A stretch of 16,243 bases of DNA, from assembly GCA_008975185.1 (NCBI GenBank), contig BFAU01000089.1, positions 1 through 16,243 on the forward strand, in the 5' to 3' direction. Numbering within the stretch: the first letter of the stretch is position 1; each line of letters starts with the position of its first letter. The translations under genes were made by a program, and so were the position numbers. Source of the stretch: a bacterium MnTg04 (GTDB taxonomy: Bacteria; Pseudomonadota; Gammaproteobacteria; Steroidobacterales; MnTg04). Below the pieces are notes generated by a model. That model was not told where the DNA came from. It was given only the letters and a program-made list of their open reading frames with translations, and searched no databases. Positions 6,742 through 15,023 of the stretch are shown in pieces.

Positions 6742-8699
6742 TACCCGAACTCGGCTTGTTCGCGCTGGTTTTGACTTTCTGCCTCGCGTTTATTCAGTCT
6801 TTTGCCGGGCTGGCCGGAGCATATTGGCGCAAGCCGGAATGGCTGGCGCTGGTCCGGCCCATGGCCAGCGGGCAGTTCGTGTTTGCCGCGTTGTCATTTG
6901 GCTTGCTCACCTGGTCGTTCATCGTCAACGACTTCTCCGTCGAGTACGTGGCGCTCAATTCGAACACCGAGCTGCCGTTTTTCTACCGGATCGCCGCCGT
7001 CTGGGCGGCGCACGAAGGCTCGTTGCTGCTCTGGATACTGACGTTGTCTGCCTGGACCCTCGGTGTCGCGTGGGCAAACAAGGACATGCCCATAGTGTTT
7101 CGCGCCCGGATACTGGGTGTGCTGGGCCTGATCAACTGCGGTTTCATGCTGTTCGTCATGGCGACTTCAAACCCGTTCATTCGCCTGCTGCCCGCCGCGC
7201 TTGAAGGGCGGGACCTGAACCCTTTGTTGCAGGACCCGGCGCTGGTTATCCACCCGCCAATTCTTTACGCCGGTTATGTCGGTCTTGCAGTGGCTTTTGC
7301 CTTTGCCGTTGGCGCGTTGATCGAGGGCAAAGTGACCAGCAACTGGGCGAGATGGCTCAGGCCGTGGACCCTCCTGGCATGGGCTTTTCTGACCGTCGGT
7401 GTCGCGCTGGGCTCCTGGTGGGCCTATTACGAACTGGGCTGGGGCGGCTGGTGGTTCTGGGACCCGGTTGAGAATGCCTCGTTCATGCCCTGGCTGATGG
7501 CGACCGCCCTGATTCATTCGCTGGCGGTAACGGAAAAACGCGGCTTGTTCAAGAGCTGGACGGTCCTGCTGGCGATCTGCGGTTTTTCGCTGAGCCTGTT
7601 GGGTACCTTCCTGGTACGCTCCGGCGTACTGATATCGGTACATGCTTTTGCCAGCGACCCGGCGCGCGGCCTGTTTATCCTGATCTTTCTCGGTCTGTGT
7701 ATCGGCATTGCGCTGGGTCTTTATGCGTGGCGCGCGCCCGCGTTCGGTTCAGGCGGCGGCTTCAAGGTCCTGTCGCGGGAAAGCTTCCTGCTGCTGAATA
7801 ACCTGATGCTGGTCGTTGCCGCCGGCCTGATATTGATAGGTACCTTATACCCGTTGTTTATCGATGCGCTGGAGATGGGGAAAATTTCGGTCGGCCCGCC
7901 GTATTTTAACCTGGTGTTCCTGATCCCCACGCTGCCCATGGTGCTGTTGCTCGGCGTGGGTATGCACAGCACCTGGAAACGGGCGCGCTGGGAGATGTTG
8001 TGGCTACGCCTGAGAACACCGCTTTCGATTGCAGTCCCGGTGGCCCTGGGTATTTCCTTTGCCTGGGGCCGGCCTTCGGTCCTGACTTTCGTCGGCGTGT
8101 TTGCCGGCGTCTGGGTGATTCTTTCTGCGTTGAGCGAAGTACGCCAGCGGCAAAAAATGGGGCGCAGTTTCTTTGCTTTGCCGCGCTCGGTATTAGGCAT
8201 GCTGACCGCACATATCGGCCTGGGCCTGTTTGTCCTCGGCACCACGGTGACCAGCGTGTTCAGCATCGAAAAAGACCTGGCGTTGCGGGCCGGCGACGTC
8301 GTCGAGCTGGCCGGCTATCAAATCAAACTGGAAACCCTGCGCAACACCGAAGGGCCGAATTTTGACGCGGTCGAAGGCGTGGTCACGATCAGGCGGGATG
8401 GAGAAATGGTTACGACTTTGTATCCGCAAAAACGCGTGTACCGCGTACAGACCAGCCCGATGACCGAGGCCGGCATCGAAGCCGGCTGGACCCGGGATTT
8501 GTTTGTCGCGCTCGGTGACGATCTGGGTAATGGCAGCTGGAGCCTCAGGATCCAGTTCAAACCGCTGGTGCGCTTTATCTGGCTGGGGGCACTGGTGATG
8601 GCATTTGGCGGCCTGTTGTCGATGAGCGACCCCCGTTACCGGAAAAAAAGGCAGGCCGAAGCGCCGGCGCCTGAATTGGCCGAAGGAACTGCCCCGTGA
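6738..8699 (+). CDS. ccmF: CcmF, heme lyase core subunit
   Basis: This 653-residue polytopic protein, with many membrane helices throughout, is full length for the family (about 650). The WWD motif is WGGWWFWDPVENASFMPW (from Trp235). The conserved histidines for heme ligation lie at His172 (VIHPPILYAGY), His260 (LIHSLAVTEKRG), His302 (SVHAFASDP) and His492 (LTAHIGLGLF), close to E. coli CcmF positions; His92 lies in AAHEGSLLLW. CcmF takes heme from holo-CcmE and, with CcmH and CcmI, forms the thioether bonds at the CXXCH motif of apocytochrome c. The last roughly 150 residues include a periplasmic domain and a final membrane helix. It starts on the ATGA overlap with ccmE and ends on a GTGA overlap with ccmG. 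Confidence 0.97.
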   Translation: MIPELGLFALVLTFCLAFIQSFAGLAGAYWRKPEWLALVRPMASGQFVFAALSFGLLTWSFIVNDFSVEYVALNSNTELPFFYRIAAVWAAHEGSLLLWILTLSAWTLGVAWANKDMPIVFRARILGVLGLINCGFMLFVMATSNPFIRLLPAALEGRDLNPLLQDPALVIHPPILYAGYVGLAVAFAFAVGALIEGKVTSNWARWLRPWTLLAWAFLTVGVALGSWWAYYELGWGGWWFWDPVENASFMPWLMATALIHSLAVTEKRGLFKSWTVLLAICGFSLSLLGTFLVRSGVLISVHAFASDPARGLFILIFLGLCIGIALGLYAWRAPAFGSGGGFKVLSRESFLLLNNLMLVVAAGLILIGTLYPLFIDALEMGKISVGPPYFNLVFLIPTLPMVLLLGVGMHSTWKRARWEMLWLRLRTPLSIAVPVALGISFAWGRPSVLTFVGVFAGVWVILSALSEVRQRQKMGRSFFALPRSVLGMLTAHIGLGLFVLGTTVTSVFSIEKDLALRAGDVVELAGYQIKLETLRNTEGPNFDAVEGVVTIRRDGEMVTTLYPQKRVYRVQTSPMTEAGIEAGWTRDLFVALGDDLGNGSWSLRIQFKPLVRFIWLGALVMAFGGLLSMSDPRYRKKRQAEAPAPELAEGTAP

Positions 8700-9229
8700 C
8701 CCGTTTCATCGCGCCCATCATAACTCTCGCGATACTGGTCGGCTTTTTCTTCGTCGGTTTGCACAAAGACCCAAGCATTGTGCCGTCGCCCCTGATCGGC
8801 AAGCCTGCCCCTGTGTACGAGCTTCCCTTGCTGCTGAAGCCGGATGAGACCCTGGGCACGGAAAAATTGCTCGGCCAGGTTTATCTGCTCAATATCTGGG
8901 GTACCTGGTGTCCCGGCTGTCGCGTCGAACATGGTGCGTTGCTGGAAATCGAGCGCCAGAATATCGTGCCGATTTATGGTCTCAATTTGAAAGACGATCC
9001 GCGCCTGGCCCGGCAATGGCTGGCGGAACTGGGCGATCCCTATGTGGCGACAATGGTCGATACCGAAGGCCGGGTTAGCATTGACTGGGGCATTTACGGA
9101 GCTCCCGAAACCTTCCTGGTAGACCACGACGGCATGATCGTCCACAAGTTGATAGCGCCAATTAACATGCAAATCTGGCATGAGGATTTCCTGCCGCTGA
9201 TTCAACAACTCAAGGCGGCGCAGCCATGA
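8696..9229 (+). CDS. ccmG: CcmG (DsbE), thiol-disulfide reductant for apocytochrome c
   Basis: The 177-residue membrane-anchored thioredoxin-fold protein has an N-terminal signal anchor (about residues 4-22) and the active site WGTWCPGCRVEH with Cys72 and Cys75. It keeps the apocytochrome (or CcmH) cysteines reduced in the periplasm, using electrons from CcdA or DsbD; neither of those is encoded in this window. The family cis-Pro is the Pro of the GAPETFLVD segment late in the domain. GTG 8696 overlaps the ccmF stop and has AAGGA about 9 nt upstream, so the GTG start is preferred. The length agrees with the usual 175-185 residues. Confidence 0.95.
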   Translation: MTRFIAPIITLAILVGFFFVGLHKDPSIVPSPLIGKPAPVYELPLLLKPDETLGTEKLLGQVYLLNIWGTWCPGCRVEHGALLEIERQNIVPIYGLNLKDDPRLARQWLAELGDPYVATMVDTEGRVSIDWGIYGAPETFLVDHDGMIVHKLIAPINMQIWHEDFLPLIQQLKAAQP

Positions 9230-9651
9230 AAAAAATGATCGCTGTTTTGTTGTTGATGCCGTTGCTATCGTTTGCTGTCGATGACAGCGAACCCATGGAG
9301 GATCCCGAATTTCAGGCACGCTACGAGACACTTGTCCGCGAATTGCGCTGCCTGGTTTGCCAGAACCAGCCGATCGCTGATTCGAACGCACCACTGGCAA
9401 AAGACCTGCGCCGCCAGGTCCGGGAAATGCTGTTGTCCGGCTCCAGCGATTCAGAAATCTATAGCTTCATGACGGACCGCTATGGCGACTTTGTCTTGTA
9501 CCGGCCGCCTTTTGTACAGCGCACCTGGCTGTTGTGGCTGGCCCCCGGGATTTTGCTGTTGCTCGGCGGTACCGTCCTGGCGCGTACGCTGCGGCAAAGA
9601 GCGGCGATGCCCATCGATGATGACGACGAAGACGAGGGTGCGATCGAATGA
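9226..9651 (+). CDS. ccmH: CcmH, thiol-oxidoreductase subunit of the heme lyase (short form)
   Basis: The 141-residue protein has a signal peptide (MKKMIAVLLLMPLLSFA) followed by the conserved periplasmic helical domain with LRCLVCQNQPIADSNAPLA; the redox cysteines are Cys42 and Cys45. One membrane helix follows (about 104-122, LLWLAPGILLLLGG), and the short tail is highly acidic (DDDDEDE near the end). This is the short CcmH, equivalent to the N-terminal half of E. coli CcmH; the TPR part is encoded separately as ccmI. The role is reducing or holding the apocytochrome CXXCH thiols as part of the CcmFHI lyase. The ATG overlaps the ccmG stop and the TGA overlaps the ccmI start. Confidence 0.95.
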   Translation: MKKMIAVLLLMPLLSFAVDDSEPMEDPEFQARYETLVRELRCLVCQNQPIADSNAPLAKDLRRQVREMLLSGSSDSEIYSFMTDRYGDFVLYRPPFVQRTWLLWLAPGILLLLGGTVLARTLRQRAAMPIDDDDEDEGAIE

Positions 9652-10634
9652 GTCTGTTCTGGATGTTCGCAATGGCTTTGCTGCTGGCGGTCTTTGTGCT
9701 CGTTTTTGTGCCGCTGAACCGGGTCAAGGAAAAAGGCGCGCGCCGGACGATGATGGCCATTTTCCTGGTGGTGCCGCTAGCCGCGATCTTGTTGTACCAG
9801 GCATTTTCCAATTACCACCCGGAGGCCGCCCGTGCCGGTGTCGATCCGGTCGCGGACATGGTTGCCGGTCTGGAATCAAGGCTTGCCAGAGATGGCGGCA
9901 GTGCAGCCGAATGGTCCATGCTGGGCCGTTCCTACATAACCATGGGCAGGTTTCAGGAAGCCGTACCGGTTTACGCCAGGATAAATGAAATGACCGGTGG
10001 CGAAGACGCCGGGGTCTTGATCGACTACGCCGAATCGCTGGCTTTGGCCGACCGCGAGTCGCTGAAACACCAAGGGGCTGAGCTGCTCGACAAAGCGTTG
10101 TCGATCAACCCGATGGATGCCCGTGGCCTGTGGTGGGGCGGCGTTTCGGCAATGGAAAGGGGCGACGATGAACTGGCTGCCCGGCGCTGGCGCGAATTGC
10201 TCAAGCTTGAGCCGCCGGAAGCGCTGGCCAAAACCGTACGGGAACAATTATCCCGGATCGGCGTTCCAGTCCCCGCGCCAGCGCGAACGCAAGCCGTGAG
10301 CATTCCGGTCGAGATCGAAATCTCCGCAGAGCTGGCGCAGCAGGTCAACCCCAATATGGTTCTGTACGTTTTTGCCCGCACACCCGGCGTGGCAGGGCCG
10401 CCGCTGGCAGTGGTCCGGCACGTTGCCAGCGATTTGCCGCTGAGTGTCGAACTGAGCCAGCAAAACGTCATGCTAGCCAATACAGTATTGGCGGATTACG
10501 AAGAATTGCGGTTGGTTGCCCGTATTTCGAAATCGGGCAGTCCGGGTGCGCAGCCAGGCGACTTTTTCGGTGAGGTCCTTTATCGTACGGGCTCCGGCGC
10601 CGCCGATTTGTTGATAGACCAGGTGGTGCCCTGA
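9648..10634 (+). CDS. ccmI: CcmI (CycH-like), TPR apocytochrome chaperone of the heme lyase
   Basis: The 328-residue protein has two N-terminal membrane helices (about 2-22 and 34-52) joined by a basic cytoplasmic loop (NRVKEKGARR), then a periplasmic TPR region (about 84-205, including AEWSMLGRSYITMGRFQEAV and later helices) and a C-terminal beta-rich domain (about 215-328, VSIPVEIEISAELAQQV onward). This architecture is that of CcmI, which binds the C-terminal helix of apocytochrome c and presents it to CcmF/CcmH. It starts on an ATGA overlap with ccmH, has GAGG 10 nt upstream, and is the last recognisable ccm gene. A MaoC-like gene follows 28 nt later in the same direction and may be on the same transcript. 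Confidence 0.92.
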   Translation: MSLFWMFAMALLLAVFVLVFVPLNRVKEKGARRTMMAIFLVVPLAAILLYQAFSNYHPEAARAGVDPVADMVAGLESRLARDGGSAAEWSMLGRSYITMGRFQEAVPVYARINEMTGGEDAGVLIDYAESLALADRESLKHQGAELLDKALSINPMDARGLWWGGVSAMERGDDELAARRWRELLKLEPPEALAKTVREQLSRIGVPVPAPARTQAVSIPVEIEISAELAQQVNPNMVLYVFARTPGVAGPPLAVVRHVASDLPLSVELSQQNVMLANTVLADYEELRLVARISKSGSPGAQPGDFFGEVLYRTGSGAADLLIDQVVP

Positions 10635-10662
10635 CCCGGCGAACAACAATGGCAACGATGGA

Positions 10663-11550
10663 ATGAGCGAAGTACGACTGACTTTCAACAGCATGCCATC
10701 GGTGGTGGCGATTTACCCGAAGCTGTTCATGGGCTCAAAGCCTGCGCTGGTCCCGGACGGAGCATCCGTTCCGACCATCGAGGCGCGCATGGATATCGTC
10801 TCGGCCCGGCCCGAAAAAATTACCGCTTACAACAAGGTCTGTGGGTTTCCGGCCAGCGATTATCTGCCGATCACCTATCCGCACGTGCTGGCCATGCCAC
10901 TGCATCTCCAGATACTCTCGCATGAAGCGTTTCCTGCGCGCGTGATGGGCCTGGTGCATATCGAAAATACCATTAGCCGTTATGGCCCGATTCCGAACCA
11001 GGAAATCCTCAGCATACGTTGCTTTGTTGAAGGTCACGAGGAGACCGACGCGGGCCAGCTGTTCGCGATGAATACCGTGGTCAGTACGCGGGACTCCGTG
11101 GTCTGGGAAGAAGTCAGCACTTTTCTCGCCCGGCGCAAGGGGGTGAAAAAATCCGGCGCCGGCAAAAAGAAACCCGGCGATGCATTTGCCGATTTCGACC
11201 AGCCGGGCGCCACCAGTACCGGCTGGAACGCACCCGCGGGCATCGGGCGGCAATACGCGATGGTTTCGGGCGACATCAACCCCATTCACCTGAGCAGCCC
11301 AACGGCTCGCCTGCTGGGCTTCCCGGCGGCGATTGCCCACGGCATGTGGTCGCTGGCCAGGTCGCTGGCTGAAATCGGCGAGGAGTCGCTCGGCCCGCAG
11401 GTTCGGGTTGACAGCAATTTCAAGCTGCCGATCCTGCTGCCGGCCTGGGTAACTTTTCTCAGCCGTTCGGACGAGCAGGGCACGCGTTTCCTGCTGGCCG
11501 ACCATGCCGGCCAAAAGCCGCACCTGAGTGGTCTCTGCGCAAAACTCTGA
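10663..11550 (+). CDS. MaoC-like (R)-specific enoyl hydratase/dehydratase, double hotdog
   Basis: The 295-residue protein has two hotdog halves. The C-terminal half carries the hydratase-2 motif: SGDINPIHLS with Asp204 and His209 as the predicted catalytic pair, followed by GFPAAIAHGMW (His226). The N-terminal half has ITAYNKVCGFP, TYPHVLAMPLHLQIL and GLVHIENTI, a pattern of the non-catalytic first domain in long MaoC-family proteins. A Lys/Gly-rich linker (RRKGVKKSGAGKKK) separates the two. Such proteins hydrate trans-2-enoyl-CoA to (R)-3-hydroxyacyl-CoA or run the reverse; the exact chain length cannot be told. It follows ccmI by 28 nt, with no terminator seen. That is unrelated to cytochrome biogenesis but could complement the upstream acyl-CoA dehydrogenase/kinase genes. 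Confidence 0.85.
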   Translation: MSEVRLTFNSMPSVVAIYPKLFMGSKPALVPDGASVPTIEARMDIVSARPEKITAYNKVCGFPASDYLPITYPHVLAMPLHLQILSHEAFPARVMGLVHIENTISRYGPIPNQEILSIRCFVEGHEETDAGQLFAMNTVVSTRDSVVWEEVSTFLARRKGVKKSGAGKKKPGDAFADFDQPGATSTGWNAPAGIGRQYAMVSGDINPIHLSSPTARLLGFPAAIAHGMWSLARSLAEIGEESLGPQVRVDSNFKLPILLPAWVTFLSRSDEQGTRFLLADHAGQKPHLSGLCAKL

Positions 11551-11613
11551 AGCCAGCCGAGACCAGTGGTGAAATATGCGGGCTCAGCCGAGCAACATGC
11601 GCAAACTATTGTT

Positions 11614-11619
11614 TATAAT
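11614..11619 (+). promoter_or_regulatory. -10 candidate ahead of the LytS/LytTR pair
   Basis: A consensus TATAAT (11614-11619), preceded at two bases distance by TG, lies 37 nt upstream of the kinase GTG. No convincing -35 hexamer sits at 16-18 nt. An 8-nt direct repeat CAGCCGAG (11554-11561 and 11585-11592, 31 nt apart) flanks the region where a -35 or activator site would be. The evidence is motif only. Confidence 0.4.
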
Positions 11620-11656
11620 GAAATTCTCGTCTTGATCGATCGCCCCGACTGGAGCC

Positions 11657-12754
11657 GTGTTGCAAACTCGATTTTTCCGGCTGCAAGACCTGCTGAATAA
11701 CAATGAGCGTTTGTTCTGGTTTCTGCATACGGTGGGCTGGCTGGCTTACGCCCTGGCGAATATTCTCGGCGCACTGGCCCTGGAGCGACCGGTATCCTAC
11801 AACCTGGTCATCCTGACAAGCACCATCAGCGGATTTATCCTTTCGCTTGCGCTGCGTTACTGGAATCGCTTTCTGTGGACCAAGACACCCGTCTGGCAGG
11901 TGGTTGGCGCGATTGGGATGTCCTTTTTGCTGGCCCTGCCGTGGACCTGGCTGCGCAACGAGTTTCTCTGGTACACCTACAAAATCTGGTATGAGCCGCA
12001 GTCGCTTGGCGATTATATCAGCGGCGTTACCGGCTCCAGTTACGTGTTGCTTTGCTGGAGCGGACTGTATTTCGGGATCAAGTATTACCAGGTTTTGCAG
12101 TTGCAAATCAGGCGTTCACTGGCATCGGCCGCGGCCGCGCACGAAGCGCAGCTAAAAATGCTGCGTTACCAGCTCAATCCACACTTCCTGTTCAATACGC
12201 TGAATTCGATATCCACGCTGATACTCGAAAAGCAGGTCGAGGCGGCCAACCAGTCGGTGACCCGCCTGAGCGAATTTTTGAGATATACGCTCGATAACGA
12301 CCCGATGAAAAAGGTCACGCTCGCGGAGGAGATTCACGCGCTCGATCTTTACCTGAGCATCGAAAAAGTCCGGTTCAACGACCGGTTGCGACTCGATTAC
12401 GAGGTCGCGAGAGAAACCGAGAACGCGCTGGTGCCCAGCCTGATACTCCAGCCGTTGATCGAAAATGCAATCAAATATGCGATAGCGCCGAGGGTTGGCG
12501 GTGGTTCGATCGGTGTGAGAACCCGGCTCGAAGGACAAACAGTGGTTATCATCGTCGAAGACGATGGTCCCGGCATCGATATGGATAAAATAAAGACCGA
12601 TGGCGAACGCGATGGTGTCGGCCTGACCAACACCCGGGAACGCCTGAACCAGATTTACGGCACCGACCACTATTTCGAGTTCCGTAACCGGGAATCAGGC
12701 GGTTTGGAGATCTCGATTTCCATACCGCTGGAAACCGATTTGGCGGCAGGATGA
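11657..12754 (+). CDS. LytS/YehU-type sensor histidine kinase
   Basis: The 365-residue membrane kinase has four hydrophobic helices (about 20-41, 50-68, 80-98 and 121-143), with only short loops and no sizable extracytoplasmic sensor domain. A short coiled linker follows, then the His_kinase (PF06580-type) box LRYQLNPHFLFNTLNSIS with phospho-acceptor His176. The ATPase domain shows the N box LIENAIKYAI (Asn270), the G1 box EDDGPGID (about 301-308) and GVGLTNTRERL (320-330). The frame starts at GTG 11657; a TTG at 11660 is better placed behind GGAG (11651-11654, 5 nt), so initiation may be there. The response regulator gene begins 4 nt after the stop, so this is the cognate partner. The stimulus is unknown; a membrane-embedded signal is inferred. 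Confidence 0.93.
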   Translation: MLQTRFFRLQDLLNNNERLFWFLHTVGWLAYALANILGALALERPVSYNLVILTSTISGFILSLALRYWNRFLWTKTPVWQVVGAIGMSFLLALPWTWLRNEFLWYTYKIWYEPQSLGDYISGVTGSSYVLLCWSGLYFGIKYYQVLQLQIRRSLASAAAAHEAQLKMLRYQLNPHFLFNTLNSISTLILEKQVEAANQSVTRLSEFLRYTLDNDPMKKVTLAEEIHALDLYLSIEKVRFNDRLRLDYEVARETENALVPSLILQPLIENAIKYAIAPRVGGGSIGVRTRLEGQTVVIIVEDDGPGIDMDKIKTDGERDGVGLTNTRERLNQIYGTDHYFEFRNRESGGLEISISIPLETDLAAG

Positions 12755-12758
12755 TCAG

Positions 12759-13571
12759 ATGAATATCAAAACCCTACTCGTCGATGACGAAGACCTCGCT
12801 CGCCGGGGTCTGAAGATCAGGCTGAAAGACGCGCCGGATATAGAAATTATTGGTGAAGCAGCGCATGGCGAAGAGGCCCTGCGGATGGTCGATGAGCTCA
12901 AACCCGACTTGATGTTTCTGGATATCCAGATGCCGGGGATGAACGGCTTCGACGTTTTGAAAGCACTTGCCGACAAACGCATGCCGATGATCGTGTTCGT
13001 TACCGCCTATGATGAATACGCAGTCCGCGCTTTTGACGCGCACGCAATCGATTACCTGCTAAAACCCATCGACGAGAATCGCCTGGAAGAGGCTTTGTCG
13101 CATATCCGCGAGCAATGGGAACAACGCGAAGCGGTTCAGCACCGCACCCGTCTGCTCGAGATCGTTGCGGAGATGTCCGGCCAGGATTGCGTCAGCCTCG
13201 ATGAGATCATCGAAAAAGGCCGCGATGCTGTCGGCCAGAAATACCTGAGTAAATTGCCAATCAAAGACGGGCGCATCACCGTGCGAGTCGAAGTCCTCGA
13301 TATCAACTGGATCGACGCCGCCGGCGACTATATGTGCGTGCATGCCAATGGCGTGACCCACATTCTTCGGGGTACCATGAAAAAACTCGAAGATTGCCTC
13401 GACCCTAAATTTTTTCAGCGTATTCACCGTTCTACGATCGTCAATATCGACCGGGTCAAGGAAGTGCGCTCGCACATGAACGGCGAGTATTTTTTGTCCC
13501 TGGATAACGGCGTCGAGTTAAAACTGTCGCGGCACTACAAGGAAAAAATCAAATATTTCGTCGGCGCCTGA
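12759..13571 (+). CDS. LytTR-family response regulator
   Basis: The 270-residue two-domain regulator has a receiver domain at about 3-120, with the acidic pair Asp9/Asp10, phospho-acceptor Asp55 (LMFLDIQMPG), Thr82 and Lys102 (LKPID). A linker leads to a LytTR DNA-binding domain at about 163-267, recognisable from the patterns INWIDAAGDYMCVHANG, RGTMKKLE, FQRIHRSTIVNI and the C-terminal LSRHYKEKI. Phosphorylation by the preceding kinase is expected to drive DNA binding as a transcriptional activator. LytTR regulators usually bind paired direct repeats near promoters of adjacent genes; no clear pair was found upstream of the transporter gene that follows after 54 nt. The ATG has GCAGGA about 7 nt upstream. 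Confidence 0.95.
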   Translation: MNIKTLLVDDEDLARRGLKIRLKDAPDIEIIGEAAHGEEALRMVDELKPDLMFLDIQMPGMNGFDVLKALADKRMPMIVFVTAYDEYAVRAFDAHAIDYLLKPIDENRLEEALSHIREQWEQREAVQHRTRLLEIVAEMSGQDCVSLDEIIEKGRDAVGQKYLSKLPIKDGRITVRVEVLDINWIDAAGDYMCVHANGVTHILRGTMKKLEDCLDPKFFQRIHRSTIVNIDRVKEVRSHMNGEYFLSLDNGVELKLSRHYKEKIKYFVGA

Positions 13572-13625
13572 GCTTCTACCACACCAACGGCAAAGCAATA
13601 TATTGAGAAGAGGAGTTTCAGCCTG

Positions 13626-15023
13626 ATGGCTGTCTGGCTCAACCGGTTACTGAATTTCAAACGCGGCGAATTGCCGCTGGCCTTGTTGTCGGCCGCTTTC
13701 TTTTTCTGCCTGCTCTGTGGTTACTTTTTTCTGCGCCCGGTCCGTGATGCCATGGGCGTATCCCGTGGCATGGACGAGCTTCGCTGGCTGTTTATCGTGA
13801 CCTCGATTGCGGCGCTGGTTTTCGTGTTGGCTTTCGGCGGAATCGTCAGCCGGCTGAACCGGCGACGATTCATTCCCATCGCCTATTTTTTTGTGATCGC
13901 CTGCCTGCTGGTTTTTGCCGGCTTGCTGGTGGTCGATGGCGCAACCGGTGGCGGACTGATCGGTTCCGACGCCCAGACCGCCACCTCGAGGCTCGTCGGC
14001 TATACCTTCTATGTCTGGCTTAGCGTGATCAATCTTTTCGCGACCAGCATATTCTGGGCCTTCATGGTCGACATATTCGATGTCGATCAGGGTAAGCGGC
14101 TGTTTCCGTTCATCGGCATAGGCGGCACGCTGGGCGGCCTGGCAGGCGGTTTCGGCACACGCCAGATTGCCGGTATGACCGACTCGGTGTTTCTGCCAGC
14201 CGGCCTGATGCTGGCCGGTGCAACGCTGTTCGCAGTGGCCATAGTGATCATGCTGGCATTGGACCGCGCTGCGGTTCGCTCCAGCCATTCGAAACTCGGA
14301 ACCTCGGTCGGTCTGCAAGAGCCCGTGCCGGTCGAGCGTGCCGCGATCGGCGGTCATGCGATGGATGGGTTGGTAGCGGTTTCCAAATCCCCCTATTTGC
14401 TGGGGATCGGCGGCTACATTGTCATGATGGCGATTTCGAACACGATGATTTATTTCACCCAGGCCAACCTGGTGCTCAATGAATCCGATAATTTTAGCGA
14501 GTTTATTGCGAACTTCGCGTTGTTCGATGTGCTGGCGCAGACCGCAACCCTGTTAACCCAGATGTTTGTCACTACGCATCTGATTCGCAAACTCGGTGTG
14601 GGTTTCACATTGGCGGTACTGCCCCTGGTGACGACTGCGGGGTTCGCGGTGCTGGCCTTGTGGCCAACCCTCGGCGTCATGGCGATATTCCAGGCGCTGC
14701 ATCGGGCAACGCGCTATGCGGTATCGCGCCCAGCCCGCGAAACCTTGTTCAGCGTCGTGCCGGAGTCCGAAAAGTACAAGGCCAAGCCCATTATTGATGT
14801 ATTTCTCTACCGCGGCGGCGATGTCGCTGGCGCCGGTATCGATGGACTGTTCAGAACACTGGGGCTGAGCCTGACGTGGCTGGCCGCGGCAATCGTACCC
14901 ATCGCCGGCGCCTGGGGCGTACTGTCGTTTGCGCTGGGCCGAACTCAGGGACGCAAAGCCGGTCAGTTACAAAGTGCAGGCGATCGCCTGGACGTGGAGT
15001 GCAGAATCAATGTTCAGACTTAA
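13626..15023 (+). CDS. ATP/ADP-antiporter-family (COG3202-like) or MFS-related transporter
   Basis: The 465-residue polytopic inner-membrane protein has about eleven or twelve hydrophobic helices. Its opening (KRGELPLALLSAAFFF, then GYFFLRPVRDAMG) and the later segment ARETLFSVVPESEKYKAK followed by PIIDVFLYRGGD (residues 370-399) match the pattern of nucleotide-transporter-like proteins of the Npt/Tlc superfamily, which in free-living bacteria are usually annotated only as MFS transporters. In obligate intracellular bacteria relatives exchange ATP for ADP; that substrate is not implied here. An AGAAGAGGAG stretch ends about 11 nt before ATG 13626, a long but usable spacing, and a 10-bp palindrome CAATATATTG (13596-13605) sits just before it. 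The end overlaps the start of the aldo/keto reductase gene by 14 nt, suggesting coupled expression. Confidence 0.75.
   Translation: MAVWLNRLLNFKRGELPLALLSAAFFFCLLCGYFFLRPVRDAMGVSRGMDELRWLFIVTSIAALVFVLAFGGIVSRLNRRRFIPIAYFFVIACLLVFAGLLVVDGATGGGLIGSDAQTATSRLVGYTFYVWLSVINLFATSIFWAFMVDIFDVDQGKRLFPFIGIGGTLGGLAGGFGTRQIAGMTDSVFLPAGLMLAGATLFAVAIVIMLALDRAAVRSSHSKLGTSVGLQEPVPVERAAIGGHAMDGLVAVSKSPYLLGIGGYIVMMAISNTMIYFTQANLVLNESDNFSEFIANFALFDVLAQTATLLTQMFVTTHLIRKLGVGFTLAVLPLVTTAGFAVLALWPTLGVMAIFQALHRATRYAVSRPARETLFSVVPESEKYKAKPIIDVFLYRGGDVAGAGIDGLFRTLGLSLTWLAAAIVPIAGAWGVLSFALGRTQGRKAGQLQSAGDRLDVECRINVQT

Noticed and set aside
14929..15009. Earlier in-frame ATG for the aldo/keto reductase
   Set aside because: It would put 27 unrelated residues ahead of the twin-arginine signal and lies deep in the transporter gene; ATG 15010 has GGAG upstream and fits a Tat signal.
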